Assembly: GCA_902492825.1 (NCBI GenBank)
Contig: CABUMZ010000019.1
Coordinates: 1 to 19,501, forward strand
Reading direction: 5' to 3'
DNA: 19,501 nt
From: an uncultured Collinsella sp.
Lineage (GTDB): Bacteria; Actinomycetota; Coriobacteriia; Coriobacteriales; Coriobacteriaceae
Of the stretch, positions 5,931 through 13,444 are shown piece by piece (the first letter of the stretch is position 1; every line of letters begins with the position of its first letter). A program made the position numbers and the translations under genes. Below the pieces are notes generated by a model. The model saw only the letters and a list, made by a program, of their open reading frames with translations, searched no databases and had not been told where the DNA came from.

Positions 5931-8900
5931 ATGTTCGAGAAGCGGCTCTTCTCCCTGGTTCCGCAGGCAACGCCCTACATTATGGCAAGCGTCCTGTTTA
6001 AGTGGATCGCGCTCATGGCAAACATCACGGTGATGTGGGTGCTTGCGCGCATCTTGGGCGGCATCGTCACGGACGGCCTTTCGGCCGCGCTCGCCGTCGA
6101 TGCCCTCGCACAGGCAGCCTTGCCGCTCGCCACCGCCATCATCGTGCGCGCCGCCTCCATCTACCTGGCCCAACGCGCCGGCGACAAGGCCGCGTTCGAG
6201 GCCGTCCGCCGCGTGCGCTCGCTCGTCTACGACAAGCTCACCGCACTCGGCCCCTCCTACACCGAGACCGTCCCCACCGCCGAGGCCGTCCAGACCAGCG
6301 TCGAGGGTGCCACGCAGCTCCAGGTGTACTTTGGCGGTTACCTGCCGCAGCTCTTCTTTGCCGGCTTGGCACCCATCACGCTGTTTGTACTGCTCGTGGG
6401 CCAGGCGGGTCTTCCCGCCGCGCTGCTGCTCGCCTGCGTTCCGGTCATCCCCGTCTCCATCATGATGGTCATGCGCAACGCCAAAAAGATCGGTGCCGAG
6501 TACTGGGGCAGCTATGTCGATCTGGGCGGCATGTTCCTGGAGGCCGTGCAGGGTCTCACCACCCTTAAGGTCTACCAGGCCGATCGAAGCTGGCACGAGC
6601 GCATCAACGCCGAGTCCGAGCGTTTCCGCACAGCGACCATGCACCTGCTGGTGATGCAGCTGCGCTCCATTTGCGTTATGGACCTGGTCGTCTATATGGG
6701 CGCCGCGCTCGGCATTATCGTGGCCGCACTGCAGCTCGCCACGGGCAAGATCGGCTTTGAGGCTGCCTTCCTCATCGTCTTTCTGTCACAGGAGTTCTTT
6801 TTGCCTATGCGCCGCCTGGGATCGCTGTTCCACACGGCCATGAACGGCATGGCCGCCTCGCGCCGCATGTTTGGCATTTTGGATACGCCCGAGCCCGAGC
6901 GCGGCGATGTTGAGCTTGATGGTCGCGGCGATATCGAGCTCGCAGGCGTGAGCTATGCCTACGGCGACCGCACCGTGCTGGACAGCGCCAGCGCGACCAT
7001 TGCGCACGGCTCGCTCGTGGCACTCGTGGGCGAAAGCGGCGGCGGCAAGTCCACGCTCGCGGGGATTATCGCGGGTCGCAAGGACGCCTACCGCGGCAGC
7101 GTGCGCATTGGCGGCGTCGAGCTGCGCGATGTCACGGCCGCCTCACTCATGCGCGCCGTCACGCTGGTGCCCACCAACGGCTACCTGTTTGCCGGCACCC
7201 TGCGCGACAACCTGCTGCTCGCCCAGCCCAACGCCACCGACACCGAGCTTTTGCGCGCGCTCGACCGCACGCGCGTGGCGGCCTTTGTGCGGGCCAACGG
7301 CGGGCTCGACATGGTGATTAACGAGGGTGGCACCAACCTTTCGGGCGGCCAGCGCCAGCGCGTGTGCATGGCCCGCGCCCTGCTGCACGACTCGCCGATC
7401 TATGTGTTTGACGAGGCTACGAGCAACGTCGATGCCGCAAGCGAGGCCGCGATCGGCGAGGTCATCGCGTCGCTTGCCGGCGGGCACACTGTAATTGTGG
7501 TGGCACACCGCCTGTCGACGATCGTGGACGCCGATCAGATCCTGGTGCTGGAACGCGGCCGCATTGCCGAGCACGGGACTCACGGCGAGCTCTTGGCCGC
7601 CGCGGGCGCCTATGCGCGCATGTGGAACAGCCAGAAGCAGCTCTCGGCATATGCGTATGCAGAGGGTGATGCTGAGGATGCCGGCGCGGTTGAGGCTGTT
7701 GACGGCAGCGCCGCCTGTGCCGATGGCCTCAACGGTACTAGTTCGTCTTCCGCTGCCGCGGCGCCTGACTCCGGCCGCGCCCGTCGCTCGGCGCCGTCCA
7801 TCATGTGGCGCATGATGGGGCTCGTCCGACCGCTTGCCGGCTGGCTTGTGCTAGCCGTCGCGCTGGGCAGCATCGGCATGCTCACCGCCGCGTTCGTGCC
7901 GGCCTTTGGCGCCCTTGGCCTTATGGCCGCGCTGGGCCGCAACGCCTTGGGGCTTGGTCTTATCGCAGCATGCGCGGCCTGCGCCGCCTGCGGCATCGCG
8001 CGCGGGCCGCTCCACTACGGCGAGCAGCTCTGCAACCATTACATCGCATTCCGTCTGCTCGCACACATTCGCGACCTGGTGTTTGGCGCCCTGCGCCAGC
8101 TCGCCCCCGCCAAGCTCGAGGGCCGCGGCAAGGGCGAGCTCGTGAGCCTGGTCACCTCGGATATCGAGCTGCTCGAGGTCTTCTACGCGCACACCATCTC
8201 GCCCATTGCCATAGCTCTGGTCTGCACCGTTGTGTTTGAGGGCTTTTTGCTGGCTGTGAGCCCCGAGCTCGCGGGCATCGCGCTCGTGGCCTACGCGGTC
8301 CTGGGCGTGCTGCTGCCCCTGACCTCGGCCAAGGCATGCGGCACCACCGGTCGCCAGAGCCGCGAGGTCGCCGGTAAGCTGGGCGCCTTTGTACTCGACA
8401 GTCTGCGCGGCGCGGGCGAGACCATCCAGTTTGCCGGTGGCACCGATCGCAGCCGTGCCCTGGGCAAGCTGACCGAGCAAGTCGGCGCCGTGGACGCGCG
8501 CCTCAAGCGCCGCCAGGCGGTCAGCGAGGCCGTAGCCGATGCGCTTATTCTTGTGGCTAATCTGGTGATGCTCGGGCGTGCGCTGCAGCTGGTGGCTGCG
8601 GGAACGATTGACTTTGCCGCAGCGTTTGTCGCCGTCTTTACCTTTGTGTCGTCGTTTGGCTCGGTGATGACCGTGAGCCGCCTGGGCGCCTCACTGCAGG
8701 AGACGCTCGCCTCGGGCGCACGCGTGCTCGATTTGCTCGACGAGCAGCCCCAGTGCGCCGAGGTCGCCGATGGACAGAACGTTGAGTTTGCCGGCGCCGC
8801 AGCCGAGCATGTGAGCTTTAGCTATGTGGGCGGCGTGGACGCGGGCGGTGCGGGCGCCACAGAGCAGGTCGCGAACGACACCGCTGCGAGTCTCATCCTC

Positions 8901-9497
8901 GACGACGTGACCTGCACCTTTGCGCCCGGTACCATGACCTGCATCATGGGGCGCTCGGGTTCGGGCAAGTCGACGCTGCTTAAGCTGCTCATGCGCTTTT
9001 GGGACCCCGCAGCCGGCACCATCACGGTGAGCGGCGTCGATGCCCGCCACATCAACACGGCGAGCCTGCGCAGCCACGAGGCCTATATGACCCAGGACAC
9101 GCATCTGTTCTGCGGCACCGTACGCGAGAACCTGCTGGTCGCGCACGCCAACGCCACCGATGCCGAGCTGCTCGACGCTTGCCGCTCCGCCTCACTCACC
9201 ACGCTCATCGACCGTCTGCCGCAGGGACTCGACACGCCCGTTGCCGAGCTGGGCGACTCGCTTTCGGGCGGCGAGCGCCAGCGCATCGGCCTTGCGCGCA
9301 TCTTCCTCAACGACGCACCCTTCATCTTGCTCGACGAACCCACCAGCGCGCTCGATGCTCTCAACGAGGCGTCCGTGATGCAGGCAATCGACGAGCTCAA
9401 GCGCCGCGGCAAGACCATTGTGCTCGTGAGCCACCGTGCCAGCACCTGCGCGTTTGCCGATTTCTCGCTTTCGGTCGAGCACGGGAGGCTGAGCTAA
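5931..9497 (+). CDS. cydDC: Fused CydDC-type ABC exporter (TMD-NBD-TMD-NBD)
   Basis: One 1188-residue polypeptide contains two complete ABC half-exporters. The first half (1-570) looks like CydD: membrane domain to about 320 with MFLEAVQGLTTLKVYQ (201-216) and LSQEFFLPMRRLGS (285-298), then an ATPase with Walker A GESGGGKST (367-375), LSGGQ (470-474), Walker B YVFDE (491-495) and H526. A low-complexity linker (about 571-620) joins the CydC-like half: membrane domain to about 930, Walker A GRSGSGKST (1007-1015), LSGGE (1111-1115), ILLDE (1132-1136) and H1168. CydDC exports cysteine/glutathione or otherwise supports assembly of cytochrome bd; CydAB is not in the window, so another thiol or peptide exporter role is possible. 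In the first ATPase the Q-loop glutamine appears replaced (VPTNGYLF, T414), while the second keeps it (MTQDTHLF, Q1055). A strong AGGAGG precedes ATG. Its TAA overlaps the next start codon. Confidence 0.8.
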   Translation: MFEKRLFSLVPQATPYIMASVLFKWIALMANITVMWVLARILGGIVTDGLSAALAVDALAQAALPLATAIIVRAASIYLAQRAGDKAAFEAVRRVRSLVYDKLTALGPSYTETVPTAEAVQTSVEGATQLQVYFGGYLPQLFFAGLAPITLFVLLVGQAGLPAALLLACVPVIPVSIMMVMRNAKKIGAEYWGSYVDLGGMFLEAVQGLTTLKVYQADRSWHERINAESERFRTATMHLLVMQLRSICVMDLVVYMGAALGIIVAALQLATGKIGFEAAFLIVFLSQEFFLPMRRLGSLFHTAMNGMAASRRMFGILDTPEPERGDVELDGRGDIELAGVSYAYGDRTVLDSASATIAHGSLVALVGESGGGKSTLAGIIAGRKDAYRGSVRIGGVELRDVTAASLMRAVTLVPTNGYLFAGTLRDNLLLAQPNATDTELLRALDRTRVAAFVRANGGLDMVINEGGTNLSGGQRQRVCMARALLHDSPIYVFDEATSNVDAASEAAIGEVIASLAGGHTVIVVAHRLSTIVDADQILVLERGRIAEHGTHGELLAAAGAYARMWNSQKQLSAYAYAEGDAEDAGAVEAVDGSAACADGLNGTSSSSAAAAPDSGRARRSAPSIMWRMMGLVRPLAGWLVLAVALGSIGMLTAAFVPAFGALGLMAALGRNALGLGLIAACAACAACGIARGPLHYGEQLCNHYIAFRLLAHIRDLVFGALRQLAPAKLEGRGKGELVSLVTSDIELLEVFYAHTISPIAIALVCTVVFEGFLLAVSPELAGIALVAYAVLGVLLPLTSAKACGTTGRQSREVAGKLGAFVLDSLRGAGETIQFAGGTDRSRALGKLTEQVGAVDARLKRRQAVSEAVADALILVANLVMLGRALQLVAAGTIDFAAAFVAVFTFVSSFGSVMTVSRLGASLQETLASGARVLDLLDEQPQCAEVADGQNVEFAGAAAEHVSFSYVGGVDAGGAGATEQVANDTAASLILDDVTCTFAPGTMTCIMGRSGSGKSTLLKLLMRFWDPAAGTITVSGVDARHINTASLRSHEAYMTQDTHLFCGTVRENLLVAHANATDAELLDACRSASLTTLIDRLPQGLDTPVAELGDSLSGGERQRIGLARIFLNDAPFILLDEPTSALDALNEASVMQAIDELKRRGKTIVLVSHRASTCAFADFSLSVEHGRLS

Positions 9498-9916
9498 TGG
9501 CGCGCCCAGTCGACACACCGGAGCTAGCACGCAAACGTGAGCGTGAGGCCCAAATGGTGTCGCAGATGATTGCGCTGTGGTGCCGCGGGCATCATGGCGG
9601 CGGGCATGTGGTCGAACAGGCTGGCGACGATGAGTCCGTGCGCGTGAAACTCGGCCTTCGAACCATTACGCTCTGCCCCGAATGCGCCGAGCTGCAGAAA
9701 TACGCCATCGCGCGCATTGAGCACTGCCCGCACATGGGCACCAAGACATTTTGCTCGGCATGTCCTTCGCATTGTTACCGGCCTGCCATGCGCGAGAAGA
9801 TCCGCGAGGTTATGCGTTGGTCGGGACCGCGTATGATCCGCTATCGCCCCATCACCGCCGTGAGACACGCGATGGTAACAGTGCAGGCCAAACGCGCGGC
9901 GGCACGAAGCAAGTAG
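9497..9916 (+). CDS. ygbA: YgbA-like nitrous oxide-stimulated promoter family protein
   Basis: The 139-residue product matches the small family named for nitrous oxide-stimulated promoters (YgbA in E. coli, an NsrR-controlled gene linked to nitrosative stress). The central region has a dense, ordered cysteine pattern: CPEC (60-63), HCPH (76-79), then KTFCSACPSHCY (83-94), giving six cysteines and nearby histidines that could bind a metal or an iron-sulfur cluster. The C-terminal part is basic (MREKIREVMRWSGPRMIRYRP, 98-118). Its biochemical role is not established. The ATG overlaps the cydDC stop (TAATG), with GGGAGG inside the end of cydDC as ribosome site, so the two are translationally coupled. 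The longer upstream frame overlaps cydDC in another frame and is not real. Confidence 0.82.
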   Translation: MARPVDTPELARKREREAQMVSQMIALWCRGHHGGGHVVEQAGDDESVRVKLGLRTITLCPECAELQKYAIARIEHCPHMGTKTFCSACPSHCYRPAMREKIREVMRWSGPRMIRYRPITAVRHAMVTVQAKRAAARSK

Positions 9917-9918
9917 TC

Positions 9919-9979
9919 GCCGGCGCCGGCACGCGCCGCCCCGCCTTTCCACTCGATTTCGGCACCCGGCGTGCGCGGC
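9919..9979. other. GC-rich palindromic stretch after ygbA
   Basis: Immediately after the ygbA stop is a perfect 12-base palindrome (GCCGGCGCCGGC, 9919-9930). Part of it (9925-9934) can also pair with 9969-9979 with one bulged base. There is no T-run, so it is not a classical terminator, but it could stall polymerase or protect the 3' end. Confidence 0.3.
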
Positions 9980-9998
9980 GTGTTGAGAGCTGCACCAT

Positions 9999-10004
9999 TA
10001 CAAT
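9999..10004 (+). promoter_or_regulatory. Possible -10 box for hisJ
   Basis: TACAAT is a 5/6 match to the -10 consensus, 33 bases before the hisJ ATG. No acceptable -35 lies 16-18 bases upstream, so the call rests on the -10 alone. Confidence 0.25.
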
Positions 10005-10036
10005 GGAGCGGATTCACCAAATGCAAAGGAGTCGCC

Positions 10037-10948
10037 ATGCCCGCCTGCCCGCTGGTCGATTGCCATACTCATACCTCGTTCTCGGACGGGCACGCCTCGT
10101 TCGAGGACAACGTCCGTGCCGCTGCTGCCGCCGGCTGCCGCGTCATGGTCTCGACCGACCACCTTACCCTGCCCGCCAGTATGGATGCTAACTGCGAGGT
10201 GCAGGTCGTCGAGGGCGACTTGCCGGCACATCGTTTGGCCTTTGAGGACGCCCGCAAACTCGCCGCGCAGATTGCGCCGGAGCTCACCTTTATCTACGGT
10301 TTTGAATGCGATTGGTACGAGGGCTGCGAGCCCTTGGTAGAGCACTGGTCCCAGGGCGCCGTCGTACGTCTGGGCAGCGTGCACTGGATTGGCAACCCGG
10401 ACGATATTGCGGCAGGCGCCGCGGGCACGGCAGGGACAGAGGACGTCGCGCGCCCCGATACACCCGATTCCCTTTGCGGTTGGATCGACGACGATACCAA
10501 CTTGCATGTTTGGGAAAACTTAGGCGTGCGCGGCGTGTGGGAGTGCTACGTCGACGACTGGTGCCGTGCTTGCGAAAGCTCACTCAACTTTGACGCGATG
10601 GCCCATCCCGACCTGGTCATGCGCTTTTCGAAGGACGGCTTTGCACCCGACTTTGACCCCGCGCCGTTTTGGGAGCAGATGGCCGAATGCGCCCACGATA
10701 CGGGTCGCCGCGTTGAGGTCTCGACCGCCGCACCGCGCAAGGGGCTCGACGATTACTACCCCGCGACCGGGCTGTTGCGCCGCTTCGCCCACGCCGAGGT
10801 ACCCATCACCTTTGGCTCGGACGCACACCGCGCCTGCGACATCTGCTGGAACATCCGCGAGGCCCAGGCCCACGCTTACGACTGCGGCTACCGAACCTTC
10901 GACATCCCCCACCCCAACGGCGAATGGGAACCCACACCCCTCGACTAG
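10037..10948 (+). CDS. hisJ: PHP-domain histidinol-phosphatase (HisJ family)
   Basis: The 303-residue protein is a PHP-fold metallophosphatase. The trinuclear metal site is visible: H10 and H12 with D17 (DCHTHTSFSDG), D41-H42 (STDH), E90 (YGFECDW), H116 (GSVHWIGN), H190 (MAHPDLV) and D262/H264 (GSDAHR). The order and the GSVHWI segment match HisJ/HisK histidinol phosphatases, which dephosphorylate L-histidinol phosphate. Context supports this: the adjacent, convergent his operon has a dehydratase-only HisB and no other phosphatase, so this gene would supply the missing step. ATG at 10037 follows AAAGGAG; the upstream frame extension has no family match. A generic PHP phosphoesterase is the alternative. 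It is about 35-40 residues longer than many HisJ proteins, partly from an Ala/Gly/Asp-rich insert near 123-150. Confidence 0.75.
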   Translation: MPACPLVDCHTHTSFSDGHASFEDNVRAAAAAGCRVMVSTDHLTLPASMDANCEVQVVEGDLPAHRLAFEDARKLAAQIAPELTFIYGFECDWYEGCEPLVEHWSQGAVVRLGSVHWIGNPDDIAAGAAGTAGTEDVARPDTPDSLCGWIDDDTNLHVWENLGVRGVWECYVDDWCRACESSLNFDAMAHPDLVMRFSKDGFAPDFDPAPFWEQMAECAHDTGRRVEVSTAAPRKGLDDYYPATGLLRRFAHAEVPITFGSDAHRACDICWNIREAQAHAYDCGYRTFDIPHPNGEWEPTPLD

Positions 10949-10960
10949 CCATCCCTTCAT

Positions 10961-11029
10961 AAGTTGCGGTGGAATAGGGATTGTTTTGCCTGATGAAGCG
11001 CTTAAACAGTCCCTATTTCACCGCAACTT
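10961..11029. repeat. 69-bp palindromic intergenic repeat, copy 2
   Basis: The outer 26 bases (10961-10986) are the inverted repeat of 11004-11029 with only two differences, and both would be G-U pairs if the plus strand were RNA, giving an unbroken 26-bp stem with a 17-base loop. Copy 1 at 51-119 has the same length and near-identical ends (AGTTGCGGTGGAATAGG). It begins 12 bases after the hisJ stop and lies between convergent hisJ and hisE, so it could act as a two-way 3'-end structure. There is no T-run. Confidence 0.88.
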
Positions 11030-11068
11030 CCATGACCCCGTTACACCAACAAAGACTGTCCCAAACGA

Positions 11069-11386
11069 CTAGTGGCGGCGGGCGTTGAGTTCGCCGGCCA
11101 ACTCGTCGAGGGTGATGCCGTAGCGCTCAAGCGTCACGAGCAAGTGGTAGACCAGGTCGCCGGCCTCATAGCGAATGTGATCGTGGTCGTTATCCTTGCA
11201 GGCCATGATGACCTCGCTCGCCTCCTCGGCAAGCTTCTTGAGCAGCTCGTCCTCGACGTCGGTCAACAGACGAGCGGTGTAGCTCTCCTGTGGCGACGCA
11301 TCGCGACGACCGTGAATCACCTCGGCCAGACCTGTCAGCGTCTCACCGATATTTCCATCCTGAACGTTTGCGGTGCGCACACCCAT
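11069..11386 (-). CDS. hisE: Phosphoribosyl-ATP pyrophosphohydrolase
   Basis: The 105-residue protein is the separate HisE enzyme (step 2 of histidine synthesis: PR-ATP to PR-AMP and diphosphate). It is an all-alpha MazG-like fold with the metal-binding EEASE (54-58) and EAGDL (74-78) motifs and normal length. ATG at 11386 follows GAAAGGATTG. It is the last gene of the his operon, 45 bases after the hisI stop. In many bacteria HisI and HisE are fused; here they are separate neighbours, as in other actinobacteria. Confidence 0.95.
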   Translation of the reverse strand: MGVRTANVQDGNIGETLTGLAEVIHGRRDASPQESYTARLLTDVEDELLKKLAEEASEVIMACKDNDHDHIRYEAGDLVYHLLVTLERYGITLDELAGELNARRH

Positions 11387-11431
11387 GGTTCAATCCTTTC
11401 TGGTGGCCGAGCGTCTAATCGAGCGCCCGCC

Positions 11432-11761
11432 CTACGCGAGTTTTTTAAAGAAGCAGGTACGGTTGCCGGTATGGCAGGCCGGACCCGGCGAGTCGACCTT
11501 GACCAGCAGTGTATCGTTATCGCAGTCGGCCCAGAGCTCCTTGACCTCCTGCATGTTGCCACTCGTCGCGCCCTTGTTCCAGAGCTCCTGACGGCTGCGG
11601 CTCCAAAACCACGTGGTACCGGTCTTGAGCGTCAGCCCCACCGACTCCTCGTTCATCCAAGCAACCATAAGCACCTCGCCGGTGTCATACTGCTGAACAA
11701 CACAAGGAATCAATCCTTTGGCGTCGTATTTAAGATCCGCTGGAGTAGTAATTTCTCTCAT
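11432..11761 (-). CDS. hisI: Phosphoribosyl-AMP cyclohydrolase
   Basis: The 109-residue HisI opens the purine ring of PR-AMP (step 3). The substrate segment WFWSRSRQELWNKGATSGN (51-69) is intact. Acidic magnesium ligands lie in DCDNDT (79-84) and the zinc cysteines are C80, C96 and C103, with the family spacing of 16 and 7. ATG at 11761 (MREITTP) was chosen over an upstream start because GGGGAA precedes it and the upstream extension is encoded by the palindromic element. The 153-base gap to hisF is unusual for this operon and contains that element plus a small hairpin just ahead of hisI. Confidence 0.95.
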   Translation of the reverse strand: MREITTPADLKYDAKGLIPCVVQQYDTGEVLMVAWMNEESVGLTLKTGTTWFWSRSRQELWNKGATSGNMQEVKELWADCDNDTLLVKVDSPGPACHTGNRTCFFKKLA

Positions 11762-11782
11762 TTCAATTCCCCAATTTAAACA

Positions 11783-11796
11783 TCGCCGGTCGGCGA
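11783..11796. promoter_or_regulatory. Small palindrome just upstream of hisI
   Basis: TCGCCG-GT-CGGCGA is a perfect 6+6 palindrome. On the his-operon strand it is followed by TGTTTAAATT, loosely terminator-like, about 20 bases before the hisI start. It might attenuate or process read-through from hisF. Confidence 0.35.
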
Positions 11797-11896
11797 GGGT
11801 TGTCCAGGTGCCGCAGGTTGCCGCGAAAGAGGAGCGACGCGTACTTTGGTACGCGAGCGACGGTTTGAGCGGCAAGATGCGGTGCCTGGGCAAGCC
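11797..11896 (+). repeat. About 100-bp nested stem-loop element between hisF and hisI
   Basis: Three nested stems are visible. The outer one pairs 11800-11815 with 11878-11893 (16 bp; TTGTCCAGGTGCCGCA against TGCGGTGCCTGGGCAA), the middle one TGCCGC 11819-11824 with GCGGCA 11869-11874, and the inner one CGCGTAC 11838-11844 with GTACGCG 11849-11855 closing a TTTG loop. Between middle and inner stems are two 13-base strands, GAAAGAGGAGCGA and AGCGACGGTTTGA, forming a symmetric internal loop. The three non-Watson-Crick positions in the outer stem are all G-U if the plus strand is RNA but A-C on the minus strand, so folding favours the strand opposite to his transcription. It has no coding potential. 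A REP-like element or an unrecognised structured RNA are the options. Confidence 0.7.
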
Positions 11897-11914
11897 GCAG
11901 CGAAGCCCGCAGCA

Positions 11915-12697
11915 TTAGAAGTCCAACCTCACAGGAATACCCTGCGACGCCATATACTCCTTCACCTGGCGAATGCTGAACGTCCCAAAGTGAAAGACGC
12001 TCGCCGCCAGCACGGCATCGGCCTCGCCCTCGATCACGCCCTCGGCAAAATGTTCGAGCGTGCCCACGCCGCCGCTAGCAATCACCGGAATCGGCACCGC
12101 ACGTGCCACGGCGCGGGTGAGCGCCAGGTCAAAGCCGGCCTTGGTGCCGTCGCGATCCATGCTGGTAAGCAAGATCTCGCCGGCGCCACGACGAGCCGCC
12201 TCCTCGGCCCACGCCACCGCGTCGATACCCGTGGCGTTGCGGCCGCCCGCCGTGAAGACCTCCCACTTGTCGGCACCAGATGCGCCGGGCAAACCGACGC
12301 GCTTGGCATCGATCGCCACGACCACGGCCTGGCTACCAAACGCCGCGGCAGCCTGGCTAATCAGCGACGGGTCGCGCACGGCGGCAGAGTTGAGCGACAC
12401 CTTATCGGCACCGGCGGCAACCATGGTCCGCATGCCCGCCAAGTCGCGAAAGCCGCCACCCACGGTATAGGGAATAGCGAGCTCCTCGGCCGCATGCGCC
12501 GCCATCTCGATAGTCGTCGCACGGTTGTCGCTCGTGGCGGTAATGTCCAGGAAGACGACCTCGTCCGCACCCTCGCGGTCATAGGCACGCGCCAGCTCCA
12601 CCGGATCGCCCGCATCGCGTAAGCTCACAAAGTTGACGCCCTTGACCACACGGCCGTCCTTGACGTCCAGGCAGGGAATCACACGCTTGGTAAGCAT
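11915..12697 (-). CDS. hisF: Imidazole glycerol phosphate synthase, cyclase subunit
   Basis: The 260-residue (beta/alpha)8 barrel cyclises PRFAR with ammonia from HisH to give imidazole glycerol phosphate and AICAR. Catalytic aspartates D11 (PCLDVKDGRVVKG) and D130 (VVVAIDAKRV) are present, as are phosphate-binding glycine loops VGGGFR (79-84) and ASGGVG. Length is normal. ATG at 12697 follows GGGGAGGAG; only three bases separate it from the hisA stop, so translation is likely coupled. Confidence 0.97.
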   Translation of the reverse strand: MLTKRVIPCLDVKDGRVVKGVNFVSLRDAGDPVELARAYDREGADEVVFLDITATSDNRATTIEMAAHAAEELAIPYTVGGGFRDLAGMRTMVAAGADKVSLNSAAVRDPSLISQAAAAFGSQAVVVAIDAKRVGLPGASGADKWEVFTAGGRNATGIDAVAWAEEAARRGAGEILLTSMDRDGTKAGFDLALTRAVARAVPIPVIASGGVGTLEHFAEGVIEGEADAVLAASVFHFGTFSIRQVKEYMASQGIPVRLDF

Positions 12698-12700
12698 GGT

Positions 12701-13444
12701 CTACTCCTCCCCTCGGGCGGCGGTCAGCGCCTGCACCAGCGTAAAGTTGCCCTCGTAGAGCGCGCGACCGGTAATGGCGCCTTCAATCGCGCCCTCACCC
12801 ACCGCGGCCAGCGCGCGGATGTCGTCGAGCGTCGAGATGCCGCCCGAAGCCACGACGGGAAAGCCCGCGACCTCGGCCACATGGCGATACGCCGCCACAT
12901 CGATGCCCGTCTGCATGCCATCGCGCGCGATGTCGGTATACACCAGATGCTTAAAGCCCAGCTCGGAAAGCTGCGCCACGGCATCGTCGAGCGCCACGTC
13001 CGCGCCGTCGCGCCAGCCGTTCACCTTGACCTGGCCGTCGCGCGCGGCAATATCTGCCACCAACAGCTCGCCAAAGCCTTGGGCCGCCACCTCGGCAAAA
13101 CCCGGCTCGGTCACGAGCACCGTGCCCAGTGCGATGCGGCGCGCACCGTAGCCGGCCAACTCGTCGATGCGCGCGAGTGAGCGGACGCCGCCGCCCACGT
13201 CCACGGACAGACCGTCGACGCCGCAGATGGCCTTGATCGCCGCCGAATTGGCAGCGCATGTGTCCTCATCCTCGCCAAAGGCAGAGGACAAATCGACGAC
13301 GTGCACCCAGCTCGCGCCCTGCTCGGCAAACGAGTGGGCGACGGCCACGGGGTCGTTGGAATATACCTTGCAGCGGCTGCGGTCGCCGCGCTCCAGGCGC
13401 ACGACCTTGCCGCCGATCAGATCGATTGCGGGAAACAGGATCAT
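12701..13444 (-). CDS. hisA: Phosphoribosylformimino-5-aminoimidazole carboxamide ribotide isomerase
   Basis: The 247-residue barrel performs the Amadori isomerisation of ProFAR to PRFAR. The catalytic aspartates correspond to D8 (FPAIDLIGGKVVRL) and D131 (VADIAARDG), and the phosphate loops DVGGGVRS (82-89) and ASGGIST are intact. The N-terminal segment resembles ordinary HisA more than the bifunctional actinobacterial PriA (HisA/TrpF), so dual function is not assumed. The start overlaps the hisH stop by four bases (ATGA). Confidence 0.95.
   Translation of the reverse strand: MILFPAIDLIGGKVVRLERGDRSRCKVYSNDPVAVAHSFAEQGASWVHVVDLSSAFGEDEDTCAANSAAIKAICGVDGLSVDVGGGVRSLARIDELAGYGARRIALGTVLVTEPGFAEVAAQGFGELLVADIAARDGQVKVNGWRDGADVALDDAVAQLSELGFKHLVYTDIARDGMQTGIDVAAYRHVAEVAGFPVVASGGISTLDDIRALAAVGEGAIEGAITGRALYEGNFTLVQALTAARGEE

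Noticed and set aside
5865..6644. A 259-residue minus-strand frame overlapping the start of cydDC.
   Set aside because: Antisense shadow of a strongly supported membrane transporter gene with a strong ribosome site.
12701..13444. HisA considered as the bifunctional PriA (HisA/TrpF) of other actinobacteria.
   Set aside because: The N-terminal active-site region reads like ordinary HisA rather than the PriA sequence pattern; no evidence for the second activity.
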